Origin: an uncultured Eubacteriales bacterium
Lineage (GTDB): Bacteria; Bacillota; Clostridia; Oscillospirales; CAG-382
Direction of reading: 5' to 3'
Length of the DNA: 11,856 bases
Assembly (NCBI GenBank): GCA_900554405.1
Contig: USHI01000032.1
Location: 1-11,856 of the forward strand
The notes beneath the pieces were generated by a model. The model saw nothing but the letters and a program-made list of their open reading frames with translations. It did no database searches and was not told the origin of the DNA. Positions 7,408 to 11,856 of the stretch are shown here, piece by piece (positions within the stretch are counted from its first letter, which is position 1; each line of letters begins with the position of its first letter). The translations under genes and the position numbers were made by a program.

Positions 7408-7432
7408 GCAAAAAAAATTGTTTTTTTTCGCA
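7408..7432. repeat. A8/T8 inverted tract between divergent promoters
   Basis: Eight As (7410-7417), TTG, eight Ts (7421-7428), flanked by GC and CGC. A short direct repeat AAAGCAAAAAAA occurs at 7405-7416 and again at 7442-7453, once near each divergent promoter. Role unknown; it could be bendable DNA or UP elements. Confidence 0.5.
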
Positions 7433-7466
7433 GCAGCCGGCAAAGCAAAAAAATTCGCCGAAGATA

Positions 7467-7494
7467 TTGAAAACGGCACGGTTTATGATATAAT
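7467..7494 (+). promoter_or_regulatory. Predicted sigma-A promoter of the murE-type gene
   Basis: TTGAAA (7467-7472), 16 bp, TATAAT (7489-7494), with extended -10 TGA (7486-7488). It leaves a leader of about 70 nt before the start codon, in which I see no clear riboswitch or attenuator. Confidence 0.72.
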
Positions 7495-7570
7495 GGCTTT
7501 CGAAAGCAGCGATTGTGCGCAGCACAAAATTCGCCGCAGGGCACGCGGCAGTAAACGGAGACAAGTCACA

Positions 7571-9046
7571 ATGAAGCTCGGACAAATAATGAAAAACATC
7601 GCTTTTACCGCAGAGCATTACGACAGCTCGGTCGAGATCGCCGATGTCGTATACGATTCGCGAAAGGTCACGCCGGGCGCACTCTTCGTGTGTATCACCG
7701 GATTCCAGGCGGACGGGCACGGCTTTGCCGAAAACGCCTATTCCCGCGGGGCGCGCGTGTTTGCCGTGGAAAAGGATATTTCACTGCCCTCCGATGCGAT
7801 CGTACTCAAAGTCGAAAACACAAGGATACTGCTTGCGCTCGCAAGCGCAAATTTCTTCGGCAATCCGGCCGAAAAGCTCAATATAATCGCCCTTACCGGG
7901 ACAAAAGGCAAGACGAGCACCTCCTTTATGCTCAAAAGCATATACGAAGCCGCCGGAAGAAAAGTCGGCGTTATCGGAACCACCGGCACATATATCGGCA
8001 GCAGATTTTTCGAAAACGAAAACTCCACGCCGGAATCCTACCTTCTGCATAAGTATTTCGCCGAAATGGTTGCGGAGGGCTGCGACACCGCGATAATCGA
8101 AGCGACATCCCAGGGATTTATGCTCCATCGGACATACGGGATCAATTTTTCCACCGGGATATTCACAAATCTTTCTCCCGACCATATCGGCGCGGCGGAA
8201 CACCGCGATTTCGATGATTATCTCAACTGCAAAAAGCGTATATTCACGCAGAGCGGCCGCATGATCGTAAACGCCGACTGCGAATTTTTCGCGAGGATCA
8301 TCGAGGGAGCGGTCTGCCCGATCATCACCTACGGCAAAGATGAAAGCGCCGATTTTTCATTTTCCGACCCCGAATTCGGAATACAGGGCAATCGACTTTT
8401 GACGACATTCACCTGCCGCGAGCACGGCTGTGACCACCGCATGGGGATAACCGCCCCGGGGTATTTTTCGCTTTACAACGCAACGTCCGCGATCGCGGCG
8501 GCACGGCAGGACGGCATCTCCTACGAAGAAATACAGGCGGGTCTTCACACGGCATTTGTAAAGGGGCGCATGGAGATTGTCCCGACGGGAATGGATTATA
8601 CCGTTATCATCGACTTCGCACATAACGAATACAGTGTCAAAACGCTTTTCGAAACGATAAGGCTCTATAAGCCGAACCGTATAATATCGGTTTTCGGCTG
8701 CGGGGGCAACCGTTCCAGGCTGCGCCGCTATTCTATGGGCGAGGTGATCGGCAGGAATTCCGATCTTTCGGTTATCACCTCCGATAATCCGCGTTATGAA
8801 AGCGTTGACAGTATCATAGAGGACATTCTTGTCGGTATGTCGCGCACGAACGGCAAATACATCATCGTTCCCGACCGGGCGGAAGCAATAAAAAAAGCCC
8901 TTTCCGAGGCCGGAAAGGGCGATGTAGTGCTGCTTATCGGCAAAGGGCACGAGCTTTATGAGGAGATCGAGGGCATTAAATACCACTTCGACGAGCGTGA
9001 GGTCGTCCGCGAAGCGCTCAGCGAAGCACTGCCGAAAGATAATTGA
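7571..9046 (+). CDS. murE: UDP-N-acetylmuramyl-tripeptide synthetase (MurE-type Mur ligase)
   Basis: 491-aa cytosolic Mur ligase that adds the third amino acid to UDP-MurNAc-L-Ala-D-Glu. The N-terminal UDP-binding domain includes VVYDSRKV. The P-loop GTKGKTS is at 110-116, the likely carbamylated Lys is K221 (YLNCK), and the DNPR motif at 405-408 points to meso-diaminopimelate. GKGHE follows near the C-terminus. Length fits MurE (about 490). The ATG at 7571 follows GGAG by 10 nt. Upstream in-frame codons precede the promoter and are not coding. Departures from canonical MurE are EATSQG (177-182), NLSPDHIGAAEH (200-211), FAHNEYS (349-355) and CGGNRSRLRRYSMG (377-390). These resemble a MurE-like paralogue that I recall from Clostridia, so the exact role is less certain than the family. 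It stands alone, outside a dcw cluster. Confidence 0.88.
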   Translation: MKLGQIMKNIAFTAEHYDSSVEIADVVYDSRKVTPGALFVCITGFQADGHGFAENAYSRGARVFAVEKDISLPSDAIVLKVENTRILLALASANFFGNPAEKLNIIALTGTKGKTSTSFMLKSIYEAAGRKVGVIGTTGTYIGSRFFENENSTPESYLLHKYFAEMVAEGCDTAIIEATSQGFMLHRTYGINFSTGIFTNLSPDHIGAAEHRDFDDYLNCKKRIFTQSGRMIVNADCEFFARIIEGAVCPIITYGKDESADFSFSDPEFGIQGNRLLTTFTCREHGCDHRMGITAPGYFSLYNATSAIAAARQDGISYEEIQAGLHTAFVKGRMEIVPTGMDYTVIIDFAHNEYSVKTLFETIRLYKPNRIISVFGCGGNRSRLRRYSMGEVIGRNSDLSVITSDNPRYESVDSIIEDILVGMSRTNGKYIIVPDRAEAIKKALSEAGKGDVVLLIGKGHELYEEIEGIKYHFDEREVVREALSEALPKDN

Positions 9047-9662
9047 TTTTGAACCCCTTTGCGGAAAAATTCCTTTCGTATTCGGTTTCGATATTTTCGG
9101 AAGCCAATACCGGGTCCGAATGAAGATCGAAGCAGACCTCCGTTATTTCATATCCGCAGGCATTTAAGGTTTCCAGCGAATAATCAAACAGACCCTTGTT
9201 ATCGGTCTTGAAAAATATCTTGCCCTCCGGGGCAAGTATTTTTTTATACTCCTGCAGAAACATAGGGCTTGTGAGCCGCCTTTTTGCATTGCGCTTCTTG
9301 GGCCACGGGTCGGAAAAGTTCAGGTAGAGACGGTCGACCGAGCCCGCCGGAACGAGCTGCGAAATGCTCTCTGCATTTCCGCAGATAAAACGAACGTTTT
9401 CGCTTCCGGCGCGGGAAACTCTTTCCATCGCCATCATGAGCACATCCGGAACGAGCTCCATCGCAACAAGGCGCTTTTCGGGGTAAATGGCGGAAAGCCC
9501 TTCTATAAAAGACCCTTTTCCGCAGCCAATCTCCAAAAAGATCCCGCCGTTTTCGTTAAAGGCGGAGCCGATATCTATAAACCCTTCTTCGTTTTTGGGC
9601 ATGAAGAGGTGCTCGACCTTTTCCATGCGTGCTTCTCTGTTTTTCTTCGGGCGCATTCTCAT
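9018..9662 (-). CDS. trmB: tRNA (guanine-N7-)-methyltransferase
   Basis: 214-aa SAM-dependent methyltransferase that makes m7G46 in the variable loop of tRNA. The SAM-binding motif is EIGCGKG (44-50). The TrmB signatures are NFSDPWPKKR (115-124), RRLTSP (128-133), KTDN (152-155) and TEYE (193-196). Size equals the Bacillus form. The start MRMRPKK (ATG 9660-9662) is the usual TrmB N-terminus, preceded by a G-rich site and a promoter ending at 9696. A longer in-frame reading to 9836 crosses that promoter and is rejected. The 3' end overlaps the end of murE by 29 bp on the opposite strand, and no terminator is seen for either gene. Confidence 0.95.
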   Translation of the reverse strand: MRMRPKKNREARMEKVEHLFMPKNEEGFIDIGSAFNENGGIFLEIGCGKGSFIEGLSAIYPEKRLVAMELVPDVLMMAMERVSRAGSENVRFICGNAESISQLVPAGSVDRLYLNFSDPWPKKRNAKRRLTSPMFLQEYKKILAPEGKIFFKTDNKGLFDYSLETLNACGYEITEVCFDLHSDPVLASENIETEYERNFSAKGFKINYLSAVLR

Positions 9663-9695
9663 GGCTGTTTTCCCCCCGTGTTTTGTTTTGCTTTT

Positions 9696-9724
9696 ATAAT
9701 AGCCGCAGAATAAACCTTTGTCAA
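9696..9724 (-). promoter_or_regulatory. Predicted sigma-A promoter of trmB
   Basis: On the minus strand, consensus TTGACA (9719-9724), 17 bp spacer, TATTAT (9696-9701). It leaves a leader of under 30 nt. The plus strand reads TATAAT at 9695-9700, offset by one base, but without a recognisable -35 for the DUF378 gene. Confidence 0.75.
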
Positions 9725-9774
9725 TGAATATTTGCCGGAAAACGACGCAAAATAACAGCAAGGAGGTACTTGAA

Positions 9775-9987
9775 ATGATAATCGACAGAATCGCACTGTT
9801 TCTTGTAATAATCGGCGCCGTCAACTGGGGCTCCATCGGTCTTTTCGGTTTTGATATAGTCGCATGGATATTCGGCGGACAAGGCGAAATAGTCAGCAGA
9901 ATTATTTATACACTTGTAGCGATCAGCGGTCTTTGGCTTATCAGCCTGTTTTTCAGAAACCGCGAAACGGTTGCAGTAACCGAATAA
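9775..9987 (+). CDS. DUF378 small membrane protein (YuzA-like)
   Basis: 70-aa protein with two predicted membrane segments (about 4-33 and 40-60) and a short charged tail. GAVNWGSIGLFGFDIVAWIF (14-33) followed by SRIIYTLVAISGLW (41-54) is the pattern of the DUF378 family, whose function is unknown. The strong AGGAGG site at 9761-9766 lies 8 nt before the ATG at 9775 and fixes this start; upstream in-frame codons to 9718 have no such site. It is divergent from trmB, is followed at once by a terminator, and appears to be a single-gene unit. No clear promoter of its own is seen in 9702-9760. Confidence 0.88.
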   Translation: MIIDRIALFLVIIGAVNWGSIGLFGFDIVAWIFGGQGEIVSRIIYTLVAISGLWLISLFFRNRETVAVTE

Positions 9988-10002
9988 AATCAAAGCCTTC
10001 GG

Positions 10003-10036
10003 TCGTCGCCGCATTTGCGGCGGCGATTGACTTTTT
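10003..10036 (+). terminator. Intrinsic terminator of the DUF378 gene
   Basis: A 10-bp GC-rich stem (10003-10012 with 10017-10026, one G-U pair) with loop ATTT, then TTGAC and five Ts (10032-10036). The tail overlaps the -35 box of the next promoter. Confidence 0.8.
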
Positions 10037-10055
10037 ATACGGTATATGATATAAT
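10027..10055 (+). promoter_or_regulatory. Predicted sigma-A promoter of the ABC-F gene
   Basis: TTGACT (10027-10032), 17 bp, TATAAT (10050-10055), with extended -10 TGA (10047-10049). Its leader is short, about 13 nt to the start codon. The core matches the murE promoter core almost base for base. Confidence 0.72.
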
Positions 10056-10074
10056 GCCCGCGAAAGGGTATATT

Positions 10075-11856
10075 ATGAGTATTATAGTGTGCAGCGGCAT
10101 CGCGAAATCATACGGAAACGATGTCGTTCTCGAAAACATATCTTTTTCCGTAAACAAGGGCGATAAAATCGGGGTTATCGGTGTGAACGGCGCGGGCAAA
10201 TCCACGCTTTTTTCCATAATATCCGGCGCTTCGGAACCGACATCCGGCAGCGTGACCGTCGCCTCCGGCGCGACAATCGGCGTGCTCGAACAGATAAACG
10301 ATGCCCACAGGTTCGGTTCGACGGTCTTCGAAGCCGCCGTAAGCGCATTTTCGGGGCTGATCGCACTCGAAAAGGAAATATCTCGTTTATACGACCGTGT
10401 TAATTCCGGCGAAGAAGCCGTTATAAAGGCGTATACCGATGCGGTGGAACGCTTTAATTCCGGCGGCGGCAACGAATTTCGTTCGAAAACCGCTTCCCTG
10501 CTCGAAAAATTCGGGTTCGGCGAGGAAATGCAGCGCGGAAACGCCGATCTTCTCAGCGGCGGCGAAAAAACAAAGCTGCTTATGGCGCGTCTGATACTTT
10601 CGGAGCCGGATATACTTCTTCTCGACGAGCCGACAAATCACCTTGATTTTTCCGCCTGCGAATGGCTCGAAAGCTACATATCGGCTTCCAAAAAGACCTT
10701 CCTTATCATCTCGCACGACAGATATTTTCTTGACAAGATCACCGACCACACGCTTGAAATATCCCACGGGGTTTCGACAATATACAGCGGCGGGTATTCC
10801 GTATACCGCGAAAAGAAGCGTGCACTGGATGCGGCTGCGGCAAAGCATTACGAGCTGCAGCAGCGCGAGATAGCACGGCTTGAAGCGTTTATCGAAAATC
10901 AACGCAGGTGGAACCGCGAAAAGAATATCATAGCTGCGGAAAGCCGCCGGAAGACAATAGATAAGATGGTAAAGCTCGAAAAGCCGAAATCGCCCGAAAA
11001 GAGCATAAGCTTTTCCATCGCCGGCTCCGGCTCGCGCTCCGAAAGGGTGCTTTCGGTCAGGTCGCTTTCGGCGGGCTTTCCCGGAAGAAGGCTGTTTGAC
11101 GATCTTTCCTTTGAGCTTCTGCGCGGGGACAGGCTTTTTGTTGTCGGCGCGAACGGAAGCGGAAAATCCACCCTGATGAAGATAATCACGGGAAGAGCAA
11201 AGCAGATATCCGGCGCGGTGGAGCCGGGGTACAACCAGACTATCGGCTATTACGACCAGGAACAGCAGCTTCTTACTCAATCCAACACGGTCATCGACGA
11301 GATCTGGAGCGTTTATTCCGATAAAACGGCAACGGAGATACGCTCGCTGCTTGCCCGGTTCGGATTTTACGGAAACGATGTTTTCAAATCCGTTTCGGTA
11401 CTCAGCGGCGGCGAGCGCGCGCGGCTTTCGGTTGCGAAAATGGTTTCCTGCGGAGTAAGCCTGCTTGTGCTTGATGAACCGACAAATCACCTTGATATCG
11501 CTTCGAGAGAAATGCTCGGCGAAGCGCTTGCCGCGTACGACGGGACTCTGCTGTGCGTCTCGCACGACAGATATTTTATCCGCCAGCTTGCAAACGGCAT
11601 TCTCGAAATAGCACCCCAGCCGGATAAAAGCGATTACCGGATTTACAAATGCGGATACGAAGAATATACCATCCTGCGCGGCAACCCCGCCGCCGACGCG
11701 CCCGCCTGCCGACAAAAGGCAGCCGCGGGAAAGATGTCCTTCGAGGAAGCAAAGCAGAAAAAGAATCGCCTGCGTTCCGCAAAGGTCAGGTACGAAAAAC
11801 TCGAGCTCGAGATCGCCGAATGCGAAAAGCAGCTTGCCGATATACGCTCGCGGCTC
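10075..11856 (+). CDS. ABC-F family ATP-binding protein, partial (3' end off window)
   Basis: 594 codons are visible without a stop. Two ABC domains in one chain and no membrane segment mark the ABC-F class, which binds the ribosomal E site and acts in translation or antibiotic protection. Domain 1 has Walker A GVNGAGKST (36-44), LSGGE (160-164) and DEPTNHLD (184-191). Domain 2 has GANGSGKST (358-366), LSGGE (443-447) and DEPTNHLD (467-474). Each is followed by SHDRYF. The catalytic Glu is present in both sites. The linker (about 240-325) is helical, charged and Arg/Lys-rich. After domain 2 a Lys/Glu-rich coiled coil begins (about 550 on), as in YdiF/Uup-type members of about 640 aa. An AAAGGG site lies 6 nt before the ATG. 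A housekeeping YdiF-like factor is more likely than a resistance protein (inference). Confidence 0.92.
   Translation, partial: MSIIVCSGIAKSYGNDVVLENISFSVNKGDKIGVIGVNGAGKSTLFSIISGASEPTSGSVTVASGATIGVLEQINDAHRFGSTVFEAAVSAFSGLIALEKEISRLYDRVNSGEEAVIKAYTDAVERFNSGGGNEFRSKTASLLEKFGFGEEMQRGNADLLSGGEKTKLLMARLILSEPDILLLDEPTNHLDFSACEWLESYISASKKTFLIISHDRYFLDKITDHTLEISHGVSTIYSGGYSVYREKKRALDAAAAKHYELQQREIARLEAFIENQRRWNREKNIIAAESRRKTIDKMVKLEKPKSPEKSISFSIAGSGSRSERVLSVRSLSAGFPGRRLFDDLSFELLRGDRLFVVGANGSGKSTLMKIITGRAKQISGAVEPGYNQTIGYYDQEQQLLTQSNTVIDEIWSVYSDKTATEIRSLLARFGFYGNDVFKSVSVLSGGERARLSVAKMVSCGVSLLVLDEPTNHLDIASREMLGEALAAYDGTLLCVSHDRYFIRQLANGILEIAPQPDKSDYRIYKCGYEEYTILRGNPAADAPACRQKAAAGKMSFEEAKQKKNRLRSAKVRYEKLELEIAECEKQLADIRSRL

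Noticed and set aside
7307..7570. N-terminal extension of the MurE frame
   Set aside because: It spans the divergent promoters and an A/T tract; MurE homology starts at the ATG at 7571.
7495..7570. Possible structured leader before murE
   Set aside because: Only weak GC-rich pairings; no riboswitch, T-box or terminator pattern could be recognised.
8357..8986. Minus-strand open frame of 209 codons
   Set aside because: Shadow of murE with no start signal.
9663..9836. N-terminal extension of the TrmB frame with a hydrophobic segment
   Set aside because: It crosses a consensus TTGACA-17-TATTAT promoter and the DUF378 start; TrmB normally starts at MRMR, at 9662.
10387..11715. Minus-strand open frame of 442 codons
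   Set aside because: Antisense to the ABC-F gene, whose plus frame contains two complete sets of ABC motifs. The length reflects codon bias, not coding.

Overview
The window looks like chromosomal DNA of an anaerobic Clostridia-type Firmicute, probably gut-associated (inference). The pointers are a Na+-translocating biotin decarboxylase, a DNPR-type MurE of the form I associate with Clostridia, SD-led starts, and sigma-A promoters with 16-17 bp spacers and often extended -10 boxes. No tRNA, rRNA, CRISPR array, IS element or phage gene was found. Most genes are housekeeping. I see no clear new multi-gene system.

Layout. 1-1989 (minus) holds a membrane decarboxylase cluster, transcribed gamma-like subunit, biotin carrier, then beta subunit; the last gene runs off the left edge and no alpha (carboxyltransferase) subunit is in view. 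2190-2738 (plus) is hpt, divergent from that cluster, with good promoters facing both ways. 2739-2845 holds two opposed intrinsic terminators. 2846-7328 (minus) reads as one unit: a YfbR-type 5'-nucleotidase, a sugar-phosphate isomerase-like TIM barrel, leuA, and a solute-binding lipoprotein. 7571-9046 (plus) is a MurE-type ligase, divergent from yfbR. 9018-9662 (minus) is trmB, overlapping the end of murE tail to tail. 9775-9987 (plus) is a small DUF378 membrane protein, followed by a terminator whose tail carries the -35 box of the next promoter. 10075-11856 (plus) is an ABC-F ATPase that runs off the right edge.

The most striking observation is in the beta-subunit gene. Codon use changes abruptly inside the conserved GIIGGADGPT region: leucine goes from mostly CTT/CTC to 19 CTG of 20, and ATA disappears, while the frame and the family match continue. 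This is either homologous recombination with a foreign allele or a metagenome assembly chimera. A second point of interest is the MurE, whose motifs depart from canonical MurE at several conserved places and suggest a paralogue subfamily.

Three genes, oadB, the ABC-F gene and the true yfbR, are easily missed or mis-started by simple ORF calling. Two lack a stop inside the window, and yfbR starts at a GTG.
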